64,000 nucleotides of DNA, taken from the NCBI GenBank assembly GCA_019022495.1, contig JAFEKR010000001.1:6944001-7008000 (forward strand). The letters run 5' to 3'. Under the pieces are notes generated by a model that was given only the letters and a program-made list of their open reading frames with translations, made no database searches and was not told the DNA's origin. Shown one piece after another: positions 45,982 to 57,002 of this stretch. Source of the DNA: Epichloe hybrida. Taxonomy: Eukaryota; Ascomycota; Sordariomycetes; Hypocreales; Clavicipitaceae. The position numbers and the translations under genes are program-made. Each line of letters begins with the position of its first letter. The first letter of the stretch is position 1.

Positions 45982-47123
45982 CCTCGAACTATACGGAGTA
46001 TATATTATATATACTATGAGCAACATACATACATAGAGCTGGTGAGTCGGTGGAAGGGGATGCCGTGTCAGATTTATTGTCCGAGACATCCCCCCATGGC
46101 TGGAAAAATTGAGTCATAGATAATATTCTAATCCTCATGTTGCACGAACTTGCAACACCTAATTGGCCCACTTCCTGGTCCGTAAGAGGAGAGGGAGGCT
46201 CGTGCAGGTCGTGCAGGTCGCGCAGGCGGGTGAACGCACGGGACTTTGGTCCGGTCTCCGTCTGGAATATCAATGATCCGCTGCTGCGCCCCTGCGCGCT
46301 AACGCGTGCTTGACCCATTGATCGATCCCTGCCACCTGCCAGCAGCTCTTTCTGGCTCGTGCTTGCTGCAGCTTTGCCTCGCCCGTCATTCGCCTCCTTC
46401 CTTCATCTCTCCGTCTGAAATTCTGACAGGCTTACAAGCAGTTCGACGTTCTACAACCGATCCAGATCTCATTTGAACGACTTCAGAAAGTCCCTCGACC
46501 GACTAGGCCATCGACTTGTCTGATTCACACGGTCGCGACGTCTCGAACTGGGTCTGAGTCGTATTCCTAGTTGAAGTCCAAAGGAGTCCAAAGGAGAAGT
46601 CTCGAAGAAGCTGGCAGAGGTCTCGATAGGGACCACATTGACGAGGTGTTATCTTGCATGGGCTGTTGATTCAGTTCTCGGCGGTTGCGGCTCTGCATGA
46701 CATTGTTGGCCCGCTCTCGTCTTGGTCCGCGTTCCTTGTACAACGCCAGGCACGGAATCTCCGTCTTGGCTTTGCTTGTTGGAGGGAGAGGAAGAAATTG
46801 AGACTACCAACCAAAGGAGTCCTGCTCCTGTTCACTCTTGACTACTTTGTTTTCCATTATATCTCCACTACATCTTGTACGTACTGGCTAGCCTTTTGTG
46901 CTTCCCACTGCTCATTTCTTTCTTCTCTTGAATTTGGCAACTGTTTCGGCTACCTTTTGTCTGTAACTTAAAAGAGAAATGCCCTCCCAGTTGAAGGGGG
47001 CAGTGACGAGCGTTCTATCACTAATAAACTTCAATCTATTAAGAACAAGAGACGATTTACTTCCTATCGATCAATCCACGATCGTACTACAGGGCTCCCA
47101 CTGTCGGAGCTTCGTGATTCAAG
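45982..47123. other. Long divergent upstream region
   Basis: Between the MFS gene and the RRM gene. The first part holds TACGGAGTA (45992-46000) and TATATATTATATATAC next to the MFS start. The remainder is a pyrimidine-rich stretch with no supported gene; it may include a long 5' leader, perhaps with a leader intron, for the RNA-binding protein. Confidence 0.45.
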
Positions 47124-48356
47124 ATGGCCGAGGCCGATTTCGAAATCGACTTTTACGGTGATGCGGGCAACGAGCAGCAACCGGGGCAACAGGATGGTAC
47201 CCAGAACAACGAGAACGACCACCAGGGCCACGACGAATCAAACGGAGGTGACGACCAGATGGACGAGCGTAGCAACGATCAACATGGAAACAACGAAAAG
47301 GCCGAAGAGCACACTACCCATCAGGGGACTAAAAGAAAATCAGAAGAGGACGATCGACCAGTTGACTCATCCGCCACTTCCGCAGTCATGATCTCGGAAC
47401 TCAATTGGTGGACGACTGACGATGACATTCGCGGCTGGTTGCGAAAAGCAGACTGCGAGGACGAGGCAAAAGAGCTGACTTTTAGCGAGCATAAAGTAAA
47501 TGGAAAGAGCAAAGGGTAAGGCCGCACGTTCTCGTACCATCAACCGCGAGCAAAGGGTAAGTTGCGTCCGCCAGCTAATCGATTTGCTGATAGGCAAGTG
47601 TACATTGAGTTTCAATCACGCCAAGCCGCAACGGCCGCCAAGCACTACATCGATGAGTCGGCAACTGAGGGCGGGTCGGTCACCAAAAAGCTGACCACGT
47701 CATACTGGAGTGCGGGAATGAATCCCTTCAAAACACTGCCCAAGGATGCCCCCGCCAGAGGCAAGGAGCAGCAGACACGATCCACGCCATCCGGCCCTTA
47801 CAATGAGCGTGGAAACTATGGCGGAGGATTCCGAGGTCGCGGAGGCTTTGGCAACCGAGGAAACATGAACCACAACAACAACAACAACAACTACAACAAT
47901 CGCAACTTCAGCAATAACAACATGGGTTTCAATAACAACATGGGCGGTGGCTTCAACGGTCCCATGGGTGGCGGAAACTTTGGCTTCAACAACCGTGGCA
48001 ACATGATGGGCGGCGGCATGCGAGGCGGTCCCGGCGGTCCCGGCGGTCCAGGCGGTATGAGAGGTAATCGTGGTGGTGGTGGCGGCAACATGATGGCCAT
48101 GGGCCCCATGGGCGGGATGCCAATGGGTATGCCAGGGAATATGGGCATGATGGGCATGGGCGGTGGAATGCCTGGCGAGTACCCCCTTCCGTTTGTCCAT
48201 TTCGTCACTCTCATTGCAACAGCCGGCTAATGTGAAGCAGGCTTTCAAGGCATGGGACCCAACTTTGGAGGTGGCTTTGGGTTTGGTCAAAACCAAGGAG
48301 GTGGTGGTGGTGACTGGGGCAACCCTCATGGAGCGAAGCGTCCACGACCAGAGTGA
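47124..48356 (+). CDS. RRM protein with Asn/Gly/Met-rich tail (CPSF6/CFIm-like)
   Basis: Exons 47124-47515, 47594-48174 and 48241-48356; 362 aa. The N-terminus is acidic, beginning MAEADFEIDFYGD, a short motif seen in CFIm68/CPSF6-type proteins. The RRM at about residues 90-175 has VMISELNWWTTDDDIRGWL (RNP2 side) and SKGQVYIEFQSRQAATAAKH (RNP1 side, spanning the first intron). The last half is RGG/Asn/Met low complexity (GGGFRGRGGFGNRG, MMGGGMRGG), and the end GAKRPRPE is basic. The second intron begins GCGAGT and ends CAG: only the GC-AG choice keeps the reading frame into GFQGMGPNFGGGFGFG. The likely role is pre-mRNA 3'-end processing or mRNP packaging. The Gly/Met half probably phase-separates (inference). 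Confidence 0.82.
48175..48240 (+). other. Non-canonical GC-AG intron
   Basis: The donor reads CTG|GCGAGT and the acceptor GAAGCAG|GC. The 66-nt length is normal. Using the nearby GT (GTACCC) would shift the frame and replace the conserved-looking Gly/Phe tail. GC donors in fungi usually keep the rest of the consensus, as here. Confidence 0.7.
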
Positions 48357-48661
48357 AGAGCTTCTGGTATGTGAGGCGGCTTTGTCGACGAGAACACAAG
48401 TGCCCCACGTGGAGAAGAAAAAATGTCAGGATTTCGCACCCCAAAACAAAAGAAGTTCCAGGAGTCGGGTTGGGTCTGCTTACTTTCTTGCTTGTACTAT
48501 AGATCTTTCGGAGAATTAGGTCGCTATGGATACTGGCGCGCGAAGAGCGTTGGGACGATGATTCAAAATTCAGAGAAGGAGTTTACATTCGCCACATGCC
48601 CCAAAGGAATCCAACCCAAAAAACAAAAAAAAAACAAAAAAAACCAATTGCACAACGTCCA
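48357..48661. other. Convergent 3' flanks
   Basis: Between the stop codons of the RRM and SET genes. Contains A-rich stretches near 48620-48650. No gene seen. Confidence 0.4.
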
Positions 48662-49879
48662 TCATTGCAATCGTGCCATGGTCGTCACAACCAGCTCCTT
48701 CATCTGTAGCCACCTCCGTCGCAAGCTGCTCGCCATTTCCTCATTCCCAGCCATACACCTATCCAAGTCCATGACCTTACTCTTGATATCCTTCTCGCAC
48801 CCCCTCAGCACCTTGAGCAGCTCCTTGTCCACAGCCTCTGCGTCCTCGTTCTCGTCCCTCTGCCCATCCAGCACGGCCCTCCACGTTGCTTCAGGCAAAC
48901 ACAGTAGTCGCAGCGCGGTCTGTGTCCGATAACACGCCGTTTCCGAATCAAGCATGTATTCGCCCCAGAACCCAGCCTCTTGCAGCGTCCGCTTCCGCCT
49001 GGGACTGAACAGCGAAGACATGTACGGGTCCAGGCAGATCTCGTCCCACTTGTTCATGCCACTCGGCAAAGTGAAGCCGTACTCGACGAGCAGGAAATCG
49101 TTGGAGTGGGAGCCGTACCGGATGAACAGCTCGTCGCCCTTTTCATACGACGTGCCCGTCGTGATGGTGTAGCGGTCCTCGTCGAAGGAGACGCTGCATC
49201 CGTCGGGGGAGTGGTTGAACAGGTCCGCCACGGGCTGCAGGACCATGTGGTCCTCGCTGGGGAGCTTCTTCTCCGTCGCGCGCGTGGTGTGGTAGAAGGA
49301 GCGGCTGTTGACGAGGTGCCATGCGTAGAGGTACGCTTCCCGGGTGAGGGACGGGTACGCGGCCGACACGCGGGCCCAGTCCCTGGCGAACTTGGTGGCT
49401 TGCTTGTCGAGGAGGGCCCTTGCCGCGGGGGGGAGAAGCTGTTGGAGTCCCGGCGGCCAGCTGAGCGGCATGGAGGTGGTGATGTCGTCTTCTGTGGGGA
49501 GGACGGCTCTCCAGAGGGCGAGGTCGGGAGATGGGTCTACGCAGAGGGACGTGGCGAGGATGGCGTGGACTGTTGCGCCCTTGAGGTTGCGGATGATGGC
49601 TCTGGGCGTGTTTCCTATGGATCTCAGGAGTGCGGCTGGGACGGTGAGGATGTCTTCCTTTGCCTGGTTTGGGGTGTCAGATGTTTTCTTGCTTTCTTTT
49701 GCTTCTCTCACCCATTGCTGGTTTAAGGGTGCAGATTGGGAAGGGGGGGGGGGGGTTACTTTTAGGTTCCGCGTTGCCACGATCCCGATGCCTCGGCCGG
49801 GAAGAGGTTTAGGCCCAATGCCTTTGATGACGACGCCGTGGACTTTCGCCCATGCGAGGAGCTGCTGGATGGCTTCCAT
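48662..49879 (-). CDS. SET-domain protein lysine methyltransferase (SETD3/RLSMT-like)
   Basis: Exons 49879-49760 and 49663-48662 with a 96-nt intron whose translation stays open, so it can be mistaken for coding sequence (a Pro/Ser-rich stretch starting with a C homopolymer); 373 aa. SET features: KGIGPKPLPGRGIGIVATRNLK at the start (the G-R-G motif), AWHLVNSRSFYHT (the NSR motif), VADLFNHSPDG at about 186-196 (the NHS cofactor pocket) and ELFIRYGSHSNDFLLVEYGF at about 216-234, which includes the catalytic-side Tyr. A helical substrate-binding domain follows, ending in the RRRWLQMKELV region, as in Rubisco LSMT/SETD3/Rkm-type enzymes. Likely substrates are non-histone proteins such as ribosomal proteins or elongation factors; the exact one is unknown. 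Start chosen at the ATG of MEAIQQLL. Confidence 0.87.
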   Translation of the reverse strand: MEAIQQLLAWAKVHGVVIKGIGPKPLPGRGIGIVATRNLKVTPPPPSQSAPLNQQWVREAKESKKTSDTPNQAKEDILTVPAALLRSIGNTPRAIIRNLKGATVHAILATSLCVDPSPDLALWRAVLPTEDDITTSMPLSWPPGLQQLLPPAARALLDKQATKFARDWARVSAAYPSLTREAYLYAWHLVNSRSFYHTTRATEKKLPSEDHMVLQPVADLFNHSPDGCSVSFDEDRYTITTGTSYEKGDELFIRYGSHSNDFLLVEYGFTLPSGMNKWDEICLDPYMSSLFSPRRKRTLQEAGFWGEYMLDSETACYRTQTALRLLCLPEATWRAVLDGQRDENEDAEAVDKELLKVLRGCEKDIKSKVMDLDRCMAGNEEMASSLRRRWLQMKELVVTTMARLQ

Positions 49880-50310
49880 GCTTGGGTTTGTGAGGCGTTC
49901 TCTAGGTGGTTGGGTGAGTTGTGCGAGGGACTGAACATTGAACAAGCTGCCGTTTCGATGGAAGGGACGGCGTCTCTCTTCAGCGTGGGGGAGCTTCTGC
50001 CGACGACTTTTGGTCAATCGGTTCTCTGGAGAGTCGCATGCATTTTGTCATTTTGTCGTTGCATTGCATTTGCATTTGCATCATGCAGGGACAGACAGAG
50101 CTGAGAAGGGGTTATTGGCGGCGCAATTCATGCGAAGGTGGCAGGTGGCTTGGGAATCTCGATGAAAATCCAGAGCTGGCGTTTAGGGTATGTCGTGTCA
50201 CGTCAGGAAACAATCCGGAAATGACAAAGTCGATTTCCACATCGGCTTTCAACCAACGTACGAGTTGGCAATGCGCACAAGAAGGGGGGATAACATTGGT
50301 TTTTTTTTTG
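49880..50310. other. Intergenic, upstream of the SET gene
   Basis: Promoter side of the SET gene. Contains GCATTT repeats at about 50063-50082. No gene supported. Confidence 0.4.
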
Positions 50311-50314
50311 GACC

Positions 50315-50692
50315 TCACGAAACTCAGTCTCCAAGATGCATCGGGCAACCAAGTGTTTCTGTTCTACAGCGACCAACACGCTCAGGATCCTGAGCCATCA
50401 AATCATCCACCAAGTCGGCATATGCGAGATTCTACAAAACAATCCGCACCCAAACATTGCCGAGTATTTGGCATGTGTTGTGGAAGGTGAAGGTGACGGA
50501 ATAAAAGGCCTTAGCTTCACCAAGTACCCCATGGACCTCACAGAAAGATTGAGGGATAAGAGACCCCAACCCTTCCTTGGATTCAGAGCTTTACGTCCGG
50601 AGCCTCGAGAGTGCAATTCTCCACTTGCACGAATTGAGACTTGATCATAATGACAATAAGTCGCAGGGACACCATGATAAATGAGAACGATT
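50315..50692 (+). pseudogene. Truncated, frameshifted protein-kinase-like remnant
   Basis: One frame reads HQIIHQVGICEILQNNPHPNIAEYLACVVEGEGDG, then IKGLSFTKYPMDLTERLRD, which resembles the N-lobe/hinge of fungal protein-kinase-like proteins (HPNI followed by a short acidic linker and a hinge). After the DKR codons near 50563 the frame must shift by one, and then continues DPNPSLDSELYVRSLESAI, LHLHELRLDHND, i.e. the helix before the catalytic loop with its start HND. It then stops near 50690. No ATP-loop, no DFG region and no proper start are present. It sits at the edge of the transposon block. Confidence 0.5.
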
Positions 50693-51347
50693 TTTTTTTT
50701 TCCAGATTTTCCTTAGTGGAGAAGTACTTGTTGAGCAAATGTAATTAGTGTTTGAAGTTGGACACTGCAAGGTCATTCGTTGTCTGCGACTGCGAGGAGA
50801 AAAAGGTTGGCATAACCTTTTGTTTTAGCATCTGGGTTGATTTCTTCATTATGTTTCAGTAGTGATCTGCGACCTGCCTTGTTGGTGAAGAGATTTGTCG
50901 TACGTCAACCGACCGCAAACCAGGATATTGGCGGCGTGGATTTCAGAGCTAGCACAACTTGGGATAAACTCGAGAGCAAAGATTGCGCCTCTGCAGCAAG
51001 AAAGTATCCTTCCCCTACTTCTCCCACGTTCTCTATCCGATTTGAAGAGTTGACGTTGATGGAGTCTGATAGTTCTCGTGTCTGAAGAAAAATCCCAGAA
51101 GCGGGATCCTTGGTTTCCACAGAGGGTGTGATCCACGAGCCAGTGCAAACTTTACACGAGTGCAAAATATATATAACTAGACACGCTAGCTATTTTTATT
51201 AGTAAGATTTGTAGAAATTTGTAGAACTTTATTTAAATTATATAAACACTATATCCCCCCTTATTTATAATATATTCTTTTAACAAAGGCTATATAAATA
51301 CTTATAATAAGTTTAGATACCGTATCATACGATGCATTGGCTATAAC
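50693..51347. other. Transition from gene space to AT-rich block
   Basis: No gene. GC content drops sharply at about 51165-51175, where sequence becomes AT-only-like. A T run lies at 50692-50702. Confidence 0.5.
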
Positions 51348-51560
51348 CAGAGTATTGCACTATAATGTGTAGTGTAGTGTAGTTTTTGTAGTGTAGTGTA
51401 GTTACTACACACTATACTACACTACAAATTACATTACACTAACTATAAGCTAAAAAAAACTATAATATAATACACTACAAATTTTTTTCCCTAAACTACA
51501 CTAACTATAAACACTATAAATGTATTATTAGGTAAAAAAAAAAGTAGGACTTTTTATTAC
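51348..51560. mobile_element. Isolated terminal fragment related to the hAT element
   Basis: Starts CAGAGTATTGCAC, close to the left end of the hAT element (CAGAGCTTTGCA), and continues with the same GTGTAGTGTAG subterminal repeats, their inverted ACACTACAC partners, and the same ATGTATTATTAGGTAAAAAA block seen at about 57131-57160. It looks like one end of a second, older family member; the other end was not identified. Confidence 0.6.
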
Positions 51561-52460
51561 TTATTATTATTAAAAGGATTAAATAAAGGCTAGTCATATA
51601 GAAGCTTTTATTATTACCTATTTTGCCTAATTAGTTATCTAATTTATAATATTATACTATTTAAAGGATTTTACTATAACAAGGGTTATATAGAATATTA
51701 TACCTTTTTAATAATACTATTATTATTAGTTACACCAAGGAACGTTACACTAGTGCAAAAGGGTTAAATTTAATCATAGTAATAAAGTTAATAATAATAG
51801 CTAAGAAAAAAAAGGAGAGAAATCTAGCTAAGAGAGAAAGTAAGTTAAAAAAGGGGAAAAGTAAGGTAATAGTATAAGGCCACTATAAATAGTATAGGGT
51901 TACCTATAATATAACTAATTATATTATATATATCCCTTTAGTAGCTTTACCCTTTAGCTATAGCTAGACTAATTATTATCTAAGAGTCTAAAGAAAGCTA
52001 TACTAGTAATCTCTTTTTTCTTTATAGCTAAAGAAGCCTAAAAATATAATAAAAAATTAAATTAAAGAAAAGTATATATAAGTAAATCTCTTTATAGGAA
52101 TCTATAGCTTTAATTAGCTATTATAGCCTTAGTTAATCTAATTAACCTAGTTACTTTAATTTATACTTACTTACTTATTATATTAATTCTCCCCTTTACC
52201 TAACCTTATAGACCTTTTAATCTAGCTTTCTATATAAATTATTAAATTATTTAAATTAATTAAGGTTAAAAAAGCTAGACTTAGTAATATCTTTATTATT
52301 ATATTAGCTAGGTTATTATTACTATTAATTTACCTAACTTTATAAATCTCTTTTTTTATATAACTATTAAAGAGCTATAATATTAATTATAAGCTACTTT
52401 TTCTTTATTATACCTAGCTTTACAAGGTATTTGTATAGTAAGAAAAAGTTAGTATAAATA
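51561..52460. other. Extremely AT-rich decayed sequence
   Basis: Composed mostly of TA, TTA and CTA-type steps, with almost no C before A and stops in every frame. This is the appearance of transposon sequence destroyed by C-to-T mutation. I cannot assign a family. Confidence 0.5.
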
Positions 52461-55400
52461 TAAGGCCTTACTTATAACAACAGGTGCACTAGCGCACCCC
52501 ATAGGCTAGTAAGGCCCTAGGGCTAGGTTTACGTAACACTAGCAAGCCACTAGCTATAAGCTAGTAACTTATATATATAATATACTTAGACTTAGTAAGC
52601 TTTAGTTAATATACTAAAGCCCTTATACCTTTTACTTAGTTACTATTATTCTTATAATTCTAAAGCTTTTTTTACTAGTTACTTAAGAGTAATATAAAGA
52701 AAAAAACTACTTAATTTACTAGAGTAATATTAGATAATAACTTAATCTTAATAAATAAGAGTTATATTTAATTAAATAAAGGTAATACTATAAGTAAAGA
52801 TATACTATATATTACTAAAACTATACTTATAATAAGACTCTATATCTCTTATAGTAAAGCTATAGTAATACTAAAGTAAATTACTTAGCTAGAAAAACTT
52901 TAAAAACTATAAAAGTAAAAATAAAAGCTTATTAACTTTATTAGAAATAACTTAAGGAAAGTATAAGGGAAAAATAAGTAAAAAGCTAGTACTTTCTTAA
53001 GTAATAGTAACTAAGAGATTAAAGTTAAGAATATTACTAAGCTTTAATACCTTATAAACTTATAAAAGTATAAGATATAAATAAATAACTTAAACTATAG
53101 CTTTAATAAAGTAAAGAAAAAATACTAATATAATTACTAAAAGATTCTCTTTATACTTAACTATATATATACTAACTATAAGGTAAGATAAAATAAATAG
53201 CTTAATAAATAATAAGCTAATAGCTAGAATAACCTTAAGAATAACTAGGATAAATTCTAGACTTAAATACTTATATTACTTAAGGACTTTATAAACTATA
53301 ATACTTTAATAACTATATAGCTTAAGAATATAAAGTAATATAAGGGCTAAAGCTTTATTAAATTTAGTATTTTCCTAGATTTACTAGAGATATACTTAGA
53401 AAAAGCCTTAGAAAAGTCTTATATTTTTAGATTCTTTATAAAATTACTTTTTAAGCTATAAGACTATATTAACTTATATATCTTTATTACTAAGAAAATA
53501 AAAAAAGAAAGTTATATAACTTACTTAGTAATTTTAAGAGGCTATACTAAAGAGTAAGTAAAAGCCTAAGTATTTAGGAAATAAAAAACTATATAAGAAT
53601 CCTTAATATTATAAGAATAACTCCCCTTAAGGTTATAAACTTTATAGGGATTAAAGAAATAAAGACTAAAAAAGGGCTTAGTTATATACTTAAATAATAG
53701 TAAAGTTAGGGATAAGAGATAATATTATAATTATAATAGTTTAAATTACTTTATAAATAAGTATAATAAGCTAAGAAAAAAGCCTTAAGATAGTAAAGAA
53801 AACTTCTTAAAGTAAAAGTAAAAGCCCTTATCTTTATCTTAAATATTAAGGTACTAATTAGGTATTTATTTTATATACTAGCTATTATTTATAAGTATAA
53901 AGATATTAAAATAATAGTAAATTTAAATAATTATACTAAGCTTAACCTTATTAGTATTAAATTTATAAAAAACTATAAGCTTAATTAGGCTAAGGCTATA
54001 GTACTTATTTTTTAGGTAATAAAGGTCTTTATAGTCCTTTAATATAGTATTTATAAGGTAGTTATTATAATTAAAGACTTAAAAGAAAAAGAAAAAAACC
54101 TTAAGTTACTATATATAGCTATAAATAAAGACTTAAAAGTAAGGGAAAGTCTTATCTTAATTAGAATATATATACTTACTAAAGAATATATATATTTTTA
54201 TTTATACTTATAAAAGTAATAATTTTAAAAAAATAGCCTTTTTACTTATAATTTATTATAAGTTTATAAAAGTAATATATAATAAAACTATTATATATAC
54301 TATTATAAAAGTTATAGAAAATAAGTTTATTACCCTTAAAGATAATAAGAAAGTAAAAGTATATAAAACTATTAAAAATATTCTTAAGAAACTATATAAG
54401 TTTAAAGATACATTTATAGTAAATAAGGTAAATAATTTACTATTAAAAAAGAAAACTAATTATATAATTAACCTAATACCTAAGGCTATACTCTTATATA
54501 AACTAATTTATTTTCTCTCTTAAAGTAAATTAAAAAAGCTTTATAAATATATTAATATAAACCTATAAAAAAGCTAAATAAAACCCTTTAAAAACCTTAT
54601 AAGTATACTTATTTTATTTATACTAAAGAAAAATAAAATACTTTAACTATATATAAACTATCAGGGGCTTAATAAAGTAATATAAAAAAATTTCTATACT
54701 TTTCCCTTAATTTTAAAGATCTTAAACTAGTACTAAGAAACTTACTATTTCTTAAAGATTAATATTAAGAATACTTACTATTAAATTTATATTAAAGAAA
54801 GTAATAAGTAAAAAACTATATTTAATACTTATTATAAATATTATAAATATCTTATAATACCTTTTAAGTTAACTAATACCTTAGTTACTTTTTAAAGCTA
54901 TATTTATAAAGCACTTTATAAGCTAGTAAACTATTAGGAGCATAAAGGTTAGAGATAAGATATTTATTAAAGCAAGTCTTTAAAAAACCTTTAGGCTATA
55001 TAAATAACAAAGAGGCTAGCTAGCTATAAGATAGCTATATGCTTATAAAGCAAGGTATTTATTAAGGACTATATATATTATTAGTACTAGGTTAAAGATT
55101 AAAACCTTTATATACTTACTCTTAGCTAGTATTTATCTAGTAGTAACTATAATAGTCTTAGCTATTACTTTATTTTATAACCTTTTAAAGTAAGCTATAA
55201 TAAATTAATCTCTCTTAACCTTTTTAAAATATAAACTATTAGCTAGATGATTATATAGCTAATGCTTTAAAGATTTATAAGAAATACACTAGTACCTTAT
55301 AATAATAAAGCTATAGAGAATTAGGAAGGTAAAGAACTTTTATAATCTAAAACTATAGATAATAATAAGGTATAATAAACATTACTTAATCCTAATTTAG

Positions 55401-56669
55401 GTAAAGGTATAAATAATATAACTAATAAGAAAAGGGTATTATAATAATACTATAAGATTATATAAACTAAGCTATATTACCTTTAGAGAATATAAGAGAT
55501 CTTATAAATAAAGGTATAAATTAGGGAGCTTAAGGTAAATCTAGGATTAGTTAGACCTTAAATAGGACCTATAATTACCCCTTAAACTAGACTTATAATT
55601 ACCTTTTAAATATTAGCTATAAGTTTACCTATAGTTTATAGTAACTTAGTAATAATTATATAATAAGGTAATCTTATTAAAATATAAATAAAAATACCTA
55701 TATATAAAGGGAAAATATATAAAAGCCTATAGAATTTCTTAGTAAACTTAAATATATTATTTAAATTAAATTACTATATCTTTAAGGATAATATAACTAA
55801 GGTAATATATATAAGTAATTACTTAGCTAGTAATATAAAGTAATAATAAATATATTATATAGCTATAAATAGGTATATAAATTATTTATTAATTACTTAG
55901 GTAAATTTTCTAGAATAGCTAAAAACTAGAATAATAAATAAGGGTATAAGATACTTAGAAGTAATAAGATTATTACTAAATCTTAGGTAAAAGAATAACT
56001 AATTATTTTAATCCTTTATATAAGCTTAAGCTAAGGTAAAAGCTAAGTTACCTAAAGAAATCCCTATATATCAAAGAATTACTATCTTTTTAAATAGCTT
56101 AAATAATACTATAAGAAAGTAAATAATTAGTTAAGAGATTTTAATAACTTAAAGCTAACTATAAGGCTAAGGTTAGAAAGTAAAGGTTATAATAGGTTTA
56201 GGCTAAAGTAATAAAAAAGTTAAGACTTAAAAAGAAAAAGGTAATACTTTTATTTTATATTACCTATAAATAAGGTATAGTAATAAAGTAAAGATTAAGG
56301 AAAAAGATTATTCCTAGTGTACTATAAATATAAAAAGCCTAAGTATACTTTACTAGCTTATTAAGTACTAGATTATTTTACTTATAAAAGTACTAGGTAT
56401 ATAACTAAGAAGCATAAAGAGAGTAGTAATAAAGCTATATTTTCTAATATAATCCTAGTTTAATTAGTATAGACTTAGAAATATAATCTTACTAAAAAGT
56501 ACCCTATAAATAATAAAATAAGAATATAAGTATCTTTATAATAAGATAACTAGTAATTAGCTATATAAGTGCTATTTAATATAAGTATATAGTCTTTAAT
56601 AATTTATCTAAAATTATTATTAAAAAAGAATTAGGAGAATATAATCTAATTAAATAAAATACTAGAACG
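52461..56669 (+). mobile_element. RIP-decayed Ty3/gypsy LTR retrotransposon remnant
   Basis: Reading stop codons as mutated Gln/Trp/Arg codons, the + strand gives a gag-like stretch (about 52800-53800), a protease-like stretch (about 53870-54080) and a clear reverse transcriptase: NYQGLNKV at about 54655-54680, IYIKE and PFKLTNTLVTF at about 54860-54892, matching the DYRxLNK and PFGLxNAPxTF motifs of Ty3/gypsy. The frames are broken by dozens of TAA/TAG. Its 5' end starts TAAGGCCTTACTTATAAC, which aligns to TGAGGCCCCACTCATAAC at 56670, consistent with an LTR start (TG mutated to TA). No intact product is possible. Confidence 0.75.
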
Positions 56670-57002
56670 TGAGGCCCCACTCATAACACAGGTACACTAG
56701 CGCATCTCGCAGACAGGCCACGCCTTAGGGCTAAGTTTACGTAATACTAGTAAGCCACTAGCTATAAGCTAGTAACCTATATATATAACACACTTAGACC
56801 TAGTAAGCTTTAGTTAATATACTAAAGCCCTTATACCTTTTACCTAGCTATTATTATTCTTATAACTTTAAAGCTTCTCTTACTAGCTACCTAAGAGTAA
56901 TATAAGGAGGAAAACTACTTAATTTACTAGAGTAATATTAGATAATAACCTAACTCTAATAGATAAGAGTTATACCTAATTAAATAAGGGTAATACTATA
57001 GG
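56670..57002 (+). mobile_element. Second gypsy copy, left part (interrupted by hAT)
   Basis: Direct repeat of 52461-52795, from TGAGGCCCCACTCATAAC through AAATAAGGGTAATACTATA. It retains more CpG/CpA than the first copy (for example GTGAGGCCCC), so it is less mutated. The copy stops at 57002, where the hAT element begins, and resumes at 62286. Confidence 0.75.
56995..57002. repeat. hAT target-site duplication, left copy
   Basis: ACTATAGG directly abuts the CAGAGCTTTG terminus. The same 8 bases follow the right terminus at 62286-62293. An exact 8-bp duplication is the hAT superfamily hallmark. Confidence 0.9.

Noticed and set aside
34063..46041. A secondary-metabolite cluster formed by IleRS, MFS, methyltransferase and the C6 regulator
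   Set aside because: No core enzyme (PKS, NRPS, terpene cyclase or similar) lies among them, and the intervening genes are housekeeping or unrelated.
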